Part shown: in pieces, positions 43,453 through 51,845 of the stretch
Layout: each line of letters starts with the position of its first letter
How positions within the stretch are numbered: the first letter of the stretch is position 1
Source: a virus
Strand: one strand, 5' to 3'
Virus record (IMG/VR): IMGVR_UViG_3300009082_000002
Location: 1 to 64,000 of that record
DNA length: 64,000 bases
Position numbers and translations under genes: made by a program
The notes under the pieces: generated by a model
The model's input: only the letters and a program-made list of their open reading frames with translations
The model's database searches: none
Told to the model about the DNA's origin: nothing

Positions 43453-43727
43453 TGGCAAAGCCAAAGGTGAAGGCGACTATCCTGCCGCTGGTCCAGGTCC
43501 GCATCGAGGGCGAGCAGCCGAAGGGGAAGATCGGGTTCCCGGTCATCCGCGACGATGGCGGCCTGGTCCACGAGTTCCTTCTGTGGCAGCTCGACTCCGG
43601 CGTGTTCGGTGTGGCGCGGGCCGGCGGGCAAAGCGGCGGCGGTTCCTTCTGCGGGTACTTCTATCCGGAGGATGCGGAAGCTGTCGCCGCGTGGCTGCGC
43701 GAGCACGGCGTCGAGGTGGAAGCGTGA
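43452..43727 (+). CDS. small beta-rich protein
   Basis: 91 residues with a glycine-rich GGQSGGGSFCGYF loop. TGATG start overlap. Unknown. Confidence 0.5.
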   Translation: MAKPKVKATILPLVQVRIEGEQPKGKIGFPVIRDDGGLVHEFLLWQLDSGVFGVARAGGQSGGGSFCGYFYPEDAEAVAAWLREHGVEVEA

Positions 43728-43990
43728 CGGAGCTGACCACCTTCGACCTGGTCGTCATCGTCGTCGCGACGTTCGGGACCGGCCTGCTGATAGGCCGACT
43801 CTTCGAGCGGACTGGCTGGCGGTACGGCATCGCGCTCAACACCGAAGCGGACGGTTTTTTTCATGTCCTTTTCCTCAAGCTCTGGCGCCGCGAGCTTCAT
43901 CCTTCACAAGCCGCGACCGCGCTGGTCGCGTGGAGTCGCGGCGACGCAGCCTTCCGGGTCTGGATCAGTGACCACGTTGACTCTGACTAA
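43724..43990 (+). CDS. single-TM small protein
   Basis: 88 residues from GTG. Residues about 6-24 (FDLVVIVVATFGTGLLIG) form one membrane helix, then a basic helix. Unknown; holin-like size but far from the amidase. Confidence 0.5.
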   Translation: MTELTTFDLVVIVVATFGTGLLIGRLFERTGWRYGIALNTEADGFFHVLFLKLWRRELHPSQAATALVAWSRGDAAFRVWISDHVDSD

Positions 43991-44082
43991 AGCGCGTTTT
44001 TTAGGTCCACGGCCGACCGCTTCCGCGAATCATTGGCTAGGTACGGGCATGGCGCCCGATAGTCGAACCAAGGAGGGCAAAG

Positions 44083-45279
44083 ATGATCAGGGTCGATCAA
44101 CGCGACTTTTCGGCGGCGTTGGAGGCAGCGCGGCAAGCCTGTAGCCGGGTAGGCTCGCTCCCCATCCTGGCGCAGGCGAGCGTTGTCTGCCACGACGGCG
44201 AGTTGAAGATCGACTGCACCGATCTCGACGTGCGGCTGGTCTGCACGCTGGCCGCGGCAGGCGAGGGCAAGTTCCTTCTGCCTGCCGCGAAGCTGGCCAA
44301 GGTCGTAAAGCCGCAGGGCGCGAAGAAGGCTTCGCGCCAGATCGTGATCGGCGTCGAGGACGAAAAGCCCATCGTCATGATCGACGGCGCGAAGGTGAAG
44401 TTCCCGCTCCAGTGCGCGCCGGAGGACTGGCCTGTCGAGGCCGTCTGTGAGTGGAAGCTCCGCGGCCACTACGCGACGGCCGAGACGCTGCGCGCGTTGA
44501 AGTACTGTCTGCCGGCTGCTTCCACCGACGATATGCGCCCGCACCTGGGCTGTGTGTTCTTCTTCGGCTCGCGGCTCATCTCCACGGACGGGCACCGGCT
44601 CCACATCGTGCACCTCGGCGGCGAGCCACACGAGAGCACGTGGCTTGCGCGTCAGGGCGTGTGCCACCTCGTCAAGCTCTGTGACGCCGAGTCCTTCGAT
44701 CTCTTCGCGGTCGATGGCGAGGATCACATCGGTCGTTGTCGCGTGACGTGGCCAGGTCGTGTGCTCGTCCGCGACACGCCGGTCGGTGCCATCGATCTGA
44801 ACTTCGACCGAGTCATCGGTGACACGCGCGCATCCCGCGGCATCGTCTTCAATCTGACGCGCGTGGATCTGCTCGACCGGTTGAAGAAAGCGAAGGCGAT
44901 GCTCGACAAGAGCGCGGATCTGATCGTGGAGTACGAGTCGGGACGCTGGCTGAAAATGGAGGGGTGCGAGCGTGTCGCGGACAAGACCACGGTGGAGTGG
45001 AAGCAACCGCACGACGGCGTCGAGGACAATCGCGAGAAGTTCGTCCCAGACTGTCAGCCGAGCGACGTGAGCGACGAGGAGTGGGCCGAGCATGCGCACG
45101 CCGAGCCACAGTCCTGTCACTTCGCGCAGCCGGCCAAGTTCTGCGTTGGGCTCGACTACGCGATTGACGCGCTGGCCGATGGTGACGACCTGGTCGAGCT
45201 GAAGTTCACCGACTCGCTGCTGCCGATCCACTTGCGCAGCGGCGATTATGAATCGATCGTCATGCCGATCAGGATCTAG
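44083..45279 (+). CDS. dnaN: DNA polymerase III beta sliding clamp
   Basis: 398 residues, close to bacterial beta (366). Three clamp folds can be followed: FLLPAAKLAKVV in domain 1, STDGHRLHIVHL in the middle and the C-terminal LPIHLR ... YESIVMPIRI, the usual beta-clamp ending. AAGGAGG precedes the ATG. It should keep the phage DnaE on DNA; no clamp loader is in this window, so the host loader may be used. Confidence 0.9.
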   Translation: MIRVDQRDFSAALEAARQACSRVGSLPILAQASVVCHDGELKIDCTDLDVRLVCTLAAAGEGKFLLPAAKLAKVVKPQGAKKASRQIVIGVEDEKPIVMIDGAKVKFPLQCAPEDWPVEAVCEWKLRGHYATAETLRALKYCLPAASTDDMRPHLGCVFFFGSRLISTDGHRLHIVHLGGEPHESTWLARQGVCHLVKLCDAESFDLFAVDGEDHIGRCRVTWPGRVLVRDTPVGAIDLNFDRVIGDTRASRGIVFNLTRVDLLDRLKKAKAMLDKSADLIVEYESGRWLKMEGCERVADKTTVEWKQPHDGVEDNREKFVPDCQPSDVSDEEWAEHAHAEPQSCHFAQPAKFCVGLDYAIDALADGDDLVELKFTDSLLPIHLRSGDYESIVMPIRI

Positions 45280-45297
45280 TTCGGAGGTATGCGAGCG

Positions 45298-46314
45298 ATG
45301 AGCAAGTGTCGGGTGGCGCGAGTTCCGAAGGAGGAAAGCAAGGGCTGGCATGAGTACGGGTGGCTCAAGCCGATCTTGCTCGCTTGTGACAGCCTCATCG
45401 GCCATGGCCGGCTGGAGTACTGGCTCGGCGTCGAGGCCGAGGGCAAGCTGCCGGCCGAACCCATCCCGCAGATCCACTGGCGGCACTCGATGGATACCGA
45501 GACCCGTGAGAACTTGCGCGAGTTGTCGAAGACGGTCGCGGAGCGCGGCGAGTACAAGGGCCCACCGCTCTCGCCCAAGGGTGCGTACCAGCACGTCGGC
45601 CAACTGATCGACAAGCTCGGCGGCGGGTGGGATGCGCTCACTTACTTCATCCGCTGGCTGGCCTGGGGGCTGGGCGTGAGCGCGGAACGCAACGAGGAAC
45701 CATACCAGCCATGGGGCGCGGATGCGGCCTGGGGCGATACGCTCTTTCGTGAGTTCCACCTTCAACGCCTGCTCGCGGCTGACGCGGACGTGCTTGGCTA
45801 CTGGCTCGCGGAGCGACGCGGCAAGGGCTGGAATCCTAACGCGTTCTTCCCGACGCCGATGAACGTGTGCGATTGCATGGCGCGGATGACCATGCACGAT
45901 GTCGGTTCGACATTGCCGGACGGCCGGGACGCGCGGCTCGCCTCGGTGTGCGATCCATGCGTTGGCACCGGGCGGATGCTCCTGGCTGCGAGTAACTTCT
46001 CGCTCAACCTCCACGGTATGGACATCGACGGCCTGATGGTCGACGCCTGCTCGGTGAACCTCGCCCTTTTCGCGCCGTGGGCGGTGTACATCGGACCGCG
46101 CCAGCGGGAGATCCTGTCGCGCGACTCGGGCTCCGGCGAAGACGGTGAGCGGCGCGTGGAACAGATCGATGCGCTCCGCGCGGAGCGCGGGATGCCGACA
46201 CTACCGAAGACGATCAAGCGCGAGCGGCCGGGATATGTGGTCAGCCGTCACGGCAGCGGCGACATCTTTTCGGCCAAGGTCGTGAAACGTGAGCGACCGA
46301 AAGGGATCGTATGA
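45298..46314 (+). CDS. N6-methylase-like SAM protein lacking a visible NPPY motif
   Basis: 338 residues. FFPTPMNVCDCMARM and DPCVGTGRMLLAASNF with GMDID match the N6-DNA methylase (HsdM-type) SAM fold, but no NPPF/Y catalytic motif follows. It may bind SAM or DNA without methylating, or use another site. Ends with the basic motif KRERPKGIV, also seen in the portal and the UvsY-like protein. ATG 45298 fits the RBS GGAGG better than 45289. Confidence 0.55.
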   Translation: MSKCRVARVPKEESKGWHEYGWLKPILLACDSLIGHGRLEYWLGVEAEGKLPAEPIPQIHWRHSMDTETRENLRELSKTVAERGEYKGPPLSPKGAYQHVGQLIDKLGGGWDALTYFIRWLAWGLGVSAERNEEPYQPWGADAAWGDTLFREFHLQRLLAADADVLGYWLAERRGKGWNPNAFFPTPMNVCDCMARMTMHDVGSTLPDGRDARLASVCDPCVGTGRMLLAASNFSLNLHGMDIDGLMVDACSVNLALFAPWAVYIGPRQREILSRDSGSGEDGERRVEQIDALRAERGMPTLPKTIKRERPGYVVSRHGSGDIFSAKVVKRERPKGIV

Positions 46315-46409
46315 ATGCGTATGAGTGGGGGCGAACACGCAAGCCATACCCGAGCTGCGAGGTCGCGCTGGAGTGGCGGAGTAGGCTTGGGCCGATCAGG
46401 AGGTACCCC

Positions 46410-46682
46410 GTGAGCGAGTCGCATGCGTTGATGAGTGCAGAGTTGGTGGCTCTGCGTCAGGAGAACGACCGGCTCCGCGAGGAGAAAGACCAGGCTGTGC
46501 AGGCGCTCCGGCAGGAAGTGGAAGCACTGCGCCAGCGGTACTCGGTGCTCATGCAGCAGTATCAGGACGAGGTCGAGTTGCGTCTGGCCGCGGAGTGCGA
46601 CGCGAAGACCCTGGAAGAGAAGCTGGCTGTCCTGCGCGAATCGATCACGGTCCTTCCGCAAAGTGGCGGCAGGATGCCTTGA
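46410..46682 (+). CDS. coiled-coil protein, paralogue of the 48.2 kb gene
   Basis: 90 residues. GTG 46410 has AGGAGG 6 bases upstream; an upstream ATG at 46311 is possible but extends past the conserved part. A Leu/Glu coiled coil with LRQENDRLREE and YQDEVELRLAAECDAKTL matches the protein at 48220 almost position by position. Confidence 0.6.
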   Translation: MSESHALMSAELVALRQENDRLREEKDQAVQALRQEVEALRQRYSVLMQQYQDEVELRLAAECDAKTLEEKLAVLRESITVLPQSGGRMP

Positions 46683-46732
46683 CGACACGTGGGCTATCAT
46701 CGACGACGAGCGCTGGCTCGGAGGAGGCTGCG

Positions 46733-46957
46733 ATGGGATGGATCGGTGATGCGAGCAGGATCGAAGACGCGCTTAAGGCGCGCGGTGCCGGGAAGGACGA
46801 GCAGGGCCGCTTCCTGATTCGCAGCGGGCGCGTCGTGACTTTCATGGGCGCTGGCGGGGAGGCCGTGGTGGACGACGCTTGCGAGTGCCTGATCAACGGT
46901 GAGTGGACGCCGCTCATCCCGCTGCTTCACGGCGGGCTGCGCGTGACGGTGATCTGA
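46733..46957 (+). CDS. small protein of unknown function
   Basis: 74 residues with GGAGG before the ATG. Contains a DDACECL acidic/Cys stretch. Unknown. Confidence 0.5.
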   Translation: MGWIGDASRIEDALKARGAGKDEQGRFLIRSGRVVTFMGAGGEAVVDDACECLINGEWTPLIPLLHGGLRVTVI

Positions 46958-47277
46958 TGTTGACCAGGACTGCGCGCTTGAGGGTTGTGCTGGAGATGCC
47001 GGAGGAGCACTGCTGGCACGATCCACCGTGCCTGGTTTCGGTTGAGTTCGTGGACCCGACCGCGTGCGAGCCCGGGAGGATGGCGGATACGAAGGCGTTC
47101 CGCGAGGAGTGGGGCGCTGTCGGCGAGGCTCTGTTCTGGGATGTCGAGGATCGCGAGTTTCACGGGTGCAGGATCGAGGTGGTCGGGACTCTCTGGTGGG
47201 AGAGCACGAGCAGCGCCGATTATGGGATCGACTACGACTGTGGCTTTGATGTCACGGAGAGGAGGATTGTGCCGTGA
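46957..47277 (+). CDS. acidic small protein
   Basis: 106 residues, acidic, with CWHDPPC. TGATG start overlap. Function unknown. Confidence 0.5.
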   Translation: MLTRTARLRVVLEMPEEHCWHDPPCLVSVEFVDPTACEPGRMADTKAFREEWGAVGEALFWDVEDREFHGCRIEVVGTLWWESTSSADYGIDYDCGFDVTERRIVP

Positions 47278-47912
47278 ACACGGAGATCCCGTGCATGGCC
47301 GATGTGATGCCCGAGGGCGAGGTTGGTGCGGCACGGGTGTCGCACTTCGAGCTGAAGGGTGATGCGTTACTGCTCGCCAACGTGCGCGCGATCTGTAGCG
47401 GGTTCGGCATCGGCATGGTGAGTACCGGACGGTACGCGCGCTTGAGCATCGGCAGCGTGCTCTGGATGTCTGACACGCAGTTGGAGCGGCGTTCTTCGGA
47501 GGAGTTCTTGTGCGAGGCGCGGGGGGACGTGCTGATCAGTGGCCTCGGTCTGGGGATGGTCGTCGTCCCGCTGCTGTCCGATTCGAAGGTGCACTCGATC
47601 ACGGTGATCGAGCGCAGCGAGGATGTCGTGCAACTCATCGAGCCCAGGCTCAAGGCGATGCCAGGTGGTGAGAAGCTCACGGTCATCGTAGCCGATGTGT
47701 TCGAGTGGCAGCCGCCCAAGGGGCAGACGTGGGATGTGATCTATCACGATGTCTGGCTGGACATATGCACGGGCAACCTGAAAGAGATTGCGGTGCTGAA
47801 GCGAAAGTTCGCTCGACGGAAGCGCCCTGGCGGCTGGCACGGGGCGTGGTTGCACGGCTGGTTGACCAGGAGGCGGCGTCAGGAGCAGAGACGGTCGGGG
47901 AGGATCTGGTGA
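47274..47912 (+). CDS. spermidine synthase-like SAM-dependent methyltransferase fold
   Basis: 212 residues. VLISGLGLGMVVVPLL is the GxGxG nucleotide loop, TVIERSEDVVQLIEPRL supplies the acidic ribose contact, and VIVADVFEW and VIYHDVW follow, as in spermidine synthase-type class I methyltransferases. Substrate unknown. GTG start overlaps the previous gene. Confidence 0.6.
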   Translation: MNTEIPCMADVMPEGEVGAARVSHFELKGDALLLANVRAICSGFGIGMVSTGRYARLSIGSVLWMSDTQLERRSSEEFLCEARGDVLISGLGLGMVVVPLLSDSKVHSITVIERSEDVVQLIEPRLKAMPGGEKLTVIVADVFEWQPPKGQTWDVIYHDVWLDICTGNLKEIAVLKRKFARRKRPGGWHGAWLHGWLTRRRRQEQRRSGRIW

Positions 47913-47951
47913 ACACATCGAAGAGATCCAAGAAGTACCGCAAGCGAGACG

Positions 47952-48215
47952 GTGCGGCGCACGAAGGGCCGCGCAGCCTTCCTCACGGAGCACGGCGTGG
48001 TCTGCATCCACGACGCCGTGAAGCTCGGGCCGTGGCGCGTCGTTGCGTACAGCGAGATCAAGGCTGGCGACGTGATCCGGCTGGCACCGCACGAATCAGG
48101 GATCTGTTCGTGCTGCGGCGAGATTAACCCTGACGCTCACGAGCCAGTCCTGGTGCGGCTCGTGAGGTCCGACGGTTCGCGCGAAGGCGTCTTCGTCCGC
48201 GACTTGAGAAGGTGA
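47952..48215 (+). CDS. small protein; upstream start in another frame
   Basis: 87 residues from GTG 47952 with a weak RBS. A better start, GTG 47909 with GGGGAGG upstream, is in the preceding frame and reads MNTSKRSKKYRKRD before codon use becomes poor; the two may be joined by a +1 change near 47950. The C-terminal CSCCG could bind metal. Confidence 0.45.
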   Translation: MRRTKGRAAFLTEHGVVCIHDAVKLGPWRVVAYSEIKAGDVIRLAPHESGICSCCGEINPDAHEPVLVRLVRSDGSREGVFVRDLRR

Positions 48216-48219
48216 AGCG

Positions 48220-48438
48220 ATGGCGACGTCTGATGCAATCCCGATCCAGGAGATCGCGGATCTGCGGCGAGAGAACCGACTGCTCCGCGAGCGGTGCGAG
48301 GTGCTGGCCGACCAGTATCAGCAGGAGGCCGAGCTGCGTTATGCTGCCGAGTGCGACGCAGCCTGGCTGAAGAAGAAGCTGGACGAGGCGCAGGCGAAAC
48401 AGGTCGCCTGGGAACGCGACGAGGTGAACTGGCCATGA
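48220..48438 (+). CDS. coiled-coil protein, paralogue of the 46.4 kb gene
   Basis: 72 residues with LRRENRLLRER and YQQEAELRYAAECDAAWL, matching the 46410 protein. Probably a local gene duplication with the 46.9-48.2 kb genes in between. Unknown function. Confidence 0.6.
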   Translation: MATSDAIPIQEIADLRRENRLLRERCEVLADQYQQEAELRYAAECDAAWLKKKLDEAQAKQVAWERDEVNWP

Positions 48439-48689
48439 AGCAGAGTCGGCGGCGTGGGCGGCAGGAGCGGCGGCGCGGCCCGGACGGGGACATGTGCGCG
48501 CTCCGAATGATGCGGAAGGATCTTGGTGTGCGCCAGAAGGAACTCGCCTTCGCAGTCGGCTGTTGCCGGCAGTATCTAGCAGGCTGCGAGATCGGCACCA
48601 GAGTTCCGAGCCCAGAGCTGCGAGAGCGAATTCGTGCTGCACTGACGCGGTACGATCTCGGCGGAAGCCTGGAGGCGAGGAAGCCGTGA
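48435..48689 (+). CDS. XRE-type helix-turn-helix protein
   Basis: 84 residues. MRKDLGVRQKELAFAVGCCRQYLAGCEIGTRVPSP is a Cro/CI-type HTH (helix 2 RQKELAFAVG, recognition helix CRQYLAGCE). Starts in the previous stop region. Could be a phage regulator. Confidence 0.65.
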   Translation: MKQSRRRGRQERRRGPDGDMCALRMMRKDLGVRQKELAFAVGCCRQYLAGCEIGTRVPSPELRERIRAALTRYDLGGSLEARKP

Positions 48690-48880
48690 AGACCTTGCGC
48701 GAGTTCGAGGTCGGTAGCAGCTTCGAGATCAAGGACAAGACGGACCTCATGATCCGGCTTGTCTGCTTGAAGTGCGGGCACGACTTCGTTGTGGACCTCA
48801 CCTGGCTCGACAACGCGGCCTGGAGCTCGCGTCTTGCTTGCTACATGCCGCGCTGCCCGAACTGCGGATCGACCGGATGA
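48686..48880 (+). CDS. zinc-ribbon small protein
   Basis: 64 residues with CLKCG and CPNCG pairs, a zinc ribbon. GTG start overlaps the HTH gene. Confidence 0.6.
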   Translation: MKTLREFEVGSSFEIKDKTDLMIRLVCLKCGHDFVVDLTWLDNAAWSSRLACYMPRCPNCGSTG

Positions 48881-49206
48881 CGGACGAGCTACCGATCCGG
48901 CCCTGCGTCGGCTGCGGGTATTGCTGTCGCAAGGCGCGCTGCGCTGTGTCCTTCATCGCGGAGGGCTGGCCAGTTGGCGTGGACCCGTTTGATGTCGTCG
49001 GCGAGTCGCGGGCTTGTCCGTTCCTGTTGCGGCACGGCGGACTCTATCGCTGCAGCATTGCCGGGCAGTATGCGGCGGCGTTGGCTATCGGAGCCGGCTG
49101 TTGTGCGCCTTTTAACAGCGACCGGCTGGCGATGGTCCGTCGCCTTCGCGAGCAGCGAATCATCGAGCAGACCGCGCAGAGCCGCGGCGAGGAGGACAGC
49201 CGATGA
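48877..49206 (+). CDS. YkgJ-like iron/zinc cluster protein
   Basis: 109 residues. CVGCGYCCRKARC, a later CPF and GAGCCAPF match the CxxCxxCC signature of YkgJ-type metal-cluster proteins (predicted Fe or Zn binding). Role unknown. ATGA overlap with the zinc-ribbon gene. Confidence 0.65.
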   Translation: MTDELPIRPCVGCGYCCRKARCAVSFIAEGWPVGVDPFDVVGESRACPFLLRHGGLYRCSIAGQYAAALAIGAGCCAPFNSDRLAMVRRLREQRIIEQTAQSRGEEDSR

Positions 49207-49613
49207 GCGACGAGAAGAAACGGCCGGAGCCGCGCGAGTGGGAAGTGGTGCTCGACGACGTGGGTGACAAGCTCAATGAGGATCTGGCGTCTGGTGCTCT
49301 TGGCCGGCGCGTGGTGGGATACATCCGCGAGGTGGTCCTGCAGTTCTTCGAGACCGAGTTCAAGGCAATGGCCGAGCGTATGGACGCCGACGAGGACAGG
49401 ATCTCCGAACTGGAGGAGGAGAAAGAAACCCAGCTCACGGTCGAGTGCGAGGACGTCGAACGCGCGCTCGTCATCGGTGGCTTGCTCTCGCATCGCTTCG
49501 AGGCTCACGATGCGGCGCGCTTCCTGTCGGAAGTCGCCGACCTGCTGCGCGGGGCGAGTCGCGAGCTGGCAGAAAAGCTCGACGAGGTGGCGCGCGTGAT
49601 CGGGAGGTGCTAG
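49203..49613 (+). CDS. acidic helical protein
   Basis: 136 residues, mostly charged helices. Overlaps the YkgJ-like gene. No motif. Confidence 0.5.
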   Translation: MSDEKKRPEPREWEVVLDDVGDKLNEDLASGALGRRVVGYIREVVLQFFETEFKAMAERMDADEDRISELEEEKETQLTVECEDVERALVIGGLLSHRFEAHDAARFLSEVADLLRGASRELAEKLDEVARVIGRC

Positions 49614-49952
49614 GTGGCGAAGCCAGGGAAGAAGCGGAGCCCAGCGCCGGCTGCGGAGCCAGCGCGGATCACGGCAGTCACAGTCGCGATGCAACGGGTC
49701 TATAGCATCGGTCGCTTCAAGACGCTGCGCTACGATGTCCAGGCCCAGGGCGAGGTCCAGTCTGGTCACGACGCGTCCGACGCGGTCGATCAACTCACGG
49801 CATTCCTTGACGCGAAGGTCGCGCAGTTTGCAGCGGACCGAGACCTTGACCACTTGGTCCCGAACCGCGACTCGGCCGCAGCGCTCGGCAGCGAGTTTGA
49901 GGAAAAGGAAGAAGACGAGAACGATCCCGATTATGACGACGAGGGCGAGTAG
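49614..49952 (+). CDS. acidic-tailed protein of unknown function
   Basis: 112 residues from GTG 49614 with GGGAGGTGC upstream, directly after the previous stop. A basic start and a very acidic end (EEKEEDENDPDYDDEGE). Followed by a strong hairpin. Confidence 0.55.
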   Translation: MAKPGKKRSPAPAAEPARITAVTVAMQRVYSIGRFKTLRYDVQAQGEVQSGHDASDAVDQLTAFLDAKVAQFAADRDLDHLVPNRDSAAALGSEFEEKEEDENDPDYDDEGE

Positions 49953-49954
49953 CG

Positions 49955-50003
49955 GGGCGCCTGGCGCGGCAAGTTCCCCTCCGACTTGCCGCGCCAGGCG
50001 CCC
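49955..50003 (+). promoter_or_regulatory. 20-bp perfect hairpin between genes
   Basis: Left arm 49955-49974 and right arm 49984-50003 pair perfectly (20 bp) around the loop TCCCCTCCG. No T-run follows, so it is not a typical intrinsic terminator; it may be a Rho-related, mRNA-stability or RNase-processing structure. Confidence 0.8.
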
Positions 50004-50027
50004 GGGGCTCAACGAAAGGAGCACACG

Positions 50028-50333
50028 GTGAAGAAGGAACGAACCGGAAAGGGTCAAGCGCCGAGGCGGCACAGGCGAGACCTCTCCACGCTCGGCGAGT
50101 TCGTCGTGGCGCGGCTGAAGCGGCTCGACGTCGAGAAGCAAGCCGTTGCAGCGCGGCACGGGATCTCTCCGCAGAACTTGAGCGCCATGCTGCGCTCTCA
50201 CGATCCGCGTCTTTCAACGATTCGCAAGCTGGCTGCGATTCTCGGCACGACTGCCGCCAAGTTGCTCGGCGACGTGGACCGTATCGCGCATCGGCGCGGA
50301 GCCATCAAAAGGATGCGGCCGTCTTCCACTTGA
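50028..50333 (+). CDS. Cro/XRE-type HTH protein
   Basis: 101 residues from GTG with AAAGGAG upstream. Helices EKQAVAARHGISPQNLSAML and TIRKLAAILGTTAAKLLGDV fit the XRE fold. A second small XRE protein in the phage (see 48435). It lies directly after the hairpin. Confidence 0.65.
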   Translation: MKKERTGKGQAPRRHRRDLSTLGEFVVARLKRLDVEKQAVAARHGISPQNLSAMLRSHDPRLSTIRKLAAILGTTAAKLLGDVDRIAHRRGAIKRMRPSST

Positions 50334-50359
50334 CCATCCGTCTCTTCGTCTGGTAGGCT
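50330..50359 (+). promoter_or_regulatory. possible sigma-70 promoter
   Basis: TTGACC (50330-50335), 18-base spacer, TAGGCT (50354-50359), just upstream of the 50400 gene and partly over the end of the HTH gene. A moderate match. Confidence 0.4.
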
Positions 50360-50399
50360 ATGTCCGTCTTGCAAGGCATTTTTGCCAGGAGGAAGGACA

Positions 50400-50990
50400 A
50401 TGGCAATCGTAGCTCTCACAGCGGACCAGAAGCTCGCGGAAGCGGACCTCGAAGGAAGCGGGGCATCGACAAGCCACGCGCCGGAACTGAAGGAGAAGTT
50501 CAACGACGTGGTGGACAAGGTGAACGAGCTGGTGGCCATCGGCTCCGACGACATCGCCAACGACTCGGGCGTGACCGGCACCACGATCAGCGACGCCATC
50601 GACCAGCTCGACACCGATCTCGGCGACCGCATCGAAGGTTCCGTGGCCGCCGTCGATCTCAAGGATGCCGGAGCCACCGACTACACCATCGCGCTCGGCG
50701 GCACCACGGGCAAGCGCTTCGTCCCCACGAAGGTCGCGGTCCGCTGCAAGACTGCCACGGCTCTCACCGGCGACGCCAAGATCAAGATCGGTACCGCGCT
50801 CGGCGGCGAGCAGGTCGCGGCCGAGATCACGCTCACCGGGCTCAACGTGGTGGACGAGGTGTACGTCGCGACGCCGGCCGATGGCGTCCGCGCCGTGGCC
50901 GCCGACGCCACGATCCACGTCCAGGTCAGCAGCCCGGACAGCGGCACCAGCGGCACCGCCGACGTGTCGATCATCGGCTTCGAGGTCTAG
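50400..50990 (+). CDS. Ala/Thr/Gly-rich protein, possibly a virion decoration-type protein
   Basis: 196 residues. A short coiled coil (KFNDVVDKVNELVAIG) precedes repeated short beta strands rich in Thr/Ala/Val/Gly (KIKIGTALGGEQVAAEITLTG), like small phage structural proteins. No signal peptide. RBS AGGAGGAAGG. Its stop lies 3 bases from the stop of the minus-strand methyltransferase. Confidence 0.45.
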   Translation: MAIVALTADQKLAEADLEGSGASTSHAPELKEKFNDVVDKVNELVAIGSDDIANDSGVTGTTISDAIDQLDTDLGDRIEGSVAAVDLKDAGATDYTIALGGTTGKRFVPTKVAVRCKTATALTGDAKIKIGTALGGEQVAAEITLTGLNVVDEVYVATPADGVRAVAADATIHVQVSSPDSGTSGTADVSIIGFEV

Positions 50991-50993
50991 CCG

Positions 50994-51581
50994 TCAGCGG
51001 TGGCGGTAAATCGACGCGAGCCTGACCGCGTGGTTCGTCGAGCCGACGACGGCGATGAGTCCGCACTGTAGAAGCTCGCTTTTCCTGTACTGTGGATTGA
51101 TGGTATCGAGCCACACGGCGAAACCGCCGGGCTCCAGCACGCGTGCCACCTCGCGCAGCACAGCGAGTCGGTGCGGTACCTTCGGCACCCCGTAGATCCT
51201 CGCATCCTTGTCGGTGTACGGCGTGTCGGCCAGGACCAGATCGAAGCTCGCTGGTCGGAACGGCAGCGCACGCGCGTCGCCGCGGACGTCGGCCTTGGCC
51301 TCTGGGTTGGGCTGCAAGTCGAGCCGCACGGTCGCGGGCTCGGCTCGGAGCGAGCCGCTGAACAGGTGCAGGGTCCGGCACCGGTCCGGGAACATCGAGC
51401 GCACGCGGGCCAGGTATCTACGCGGGTAGGAGCCATGGTACCCGCTCCCGCGGTAGCAGGCCCCGGTCACCCACACGGCCTGAAGCCAGCGCCCGGTTGC
51501 CACCACTGGCCAGGAGTCGGGCCACTGCGGGAAGGCCCGGGCGTATTGCTGCGCGCGCCATCGGAGCGGCCTGCGGTCCAC
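50994..51581 (-). CDS. minus-strand SAM-dependent methyltransferase
   Basis: 195 residues, start GTG at 51579-51581 with GGAGGTGAAGC upstream on the minus strand. LHLFSGSL, DVRGDARALPF and FDLVLADTPYTD follow class I methyltransferase motifs, with DTPY where many DNA methylases have DPPY. It is one of only three convincing minus-strand genes and converges with the 50400 gene. Target unknown. Confidence 0.65.
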   Translation of the reverse strand: MDRRPLRWRAQQYARAFPQWPDSWPVVATGRWLQAVWVTGACYRGSGYHGSYPRRYLARVRSMFPDRCRTLHLFSGSLRAEPATVRLDLQPNPEAKADVRGDARALPFRPASFDLVLADTPYTDKDARIYGVPKVPHRLAVLREVARVLEPGGFAVWLDTINPQYRKSELLQCGLIAVVGSTNHAVRLASIYRHR

Positions 51582-51777
51582 GCTTCACCTCCGGGTTGAT
51601 GGTTAGAAAGAGCAAGAGTTTCCGGAGCTTCCGTGCTAAATTGGGCCTAACTAGCTGGTATTATTAGGGGTTTTTCCAGGGGACACGCCGCCACCAGCGC
51701 CGCAAGAAAAAAACGATTTTTTTTAGCCTCCCTTCTATGCGGTATTCTTACTGATTCTGATTCGCTAAAAAAAAACC

Positions 51778-51805
51778 TTTACAAGCTCCGCGCCCCGTGT
51801 ATAAT
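51778..51805 (+). promoter_or_regulatory. sigma-70 promoter (TTTACA-16-TATAAT)
   Basis: TTTACA (51778-51783), 16 bases, TATAAT (51800-51805), preceded by nine A. The leader CCATGGAAAG then GCAAGCGGGAGAAGAAA is nearly identical to the one at 53.2 kb. Drives the 51846 group. Confidence 0.85.
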
Positions 51806-51845
51806 GGGAACCATGGAAAGAAAGAACCGCAAGCGGGAGAAGAAA

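Noticed and set aside
43987-46014. Minus-strand frame of 675 codons opposite dnaN and the methylase
   Set aside because: Plus strand carries clear clamp motifs; the antisense has no recognisable domain and GC-rich genomes produce such frames.
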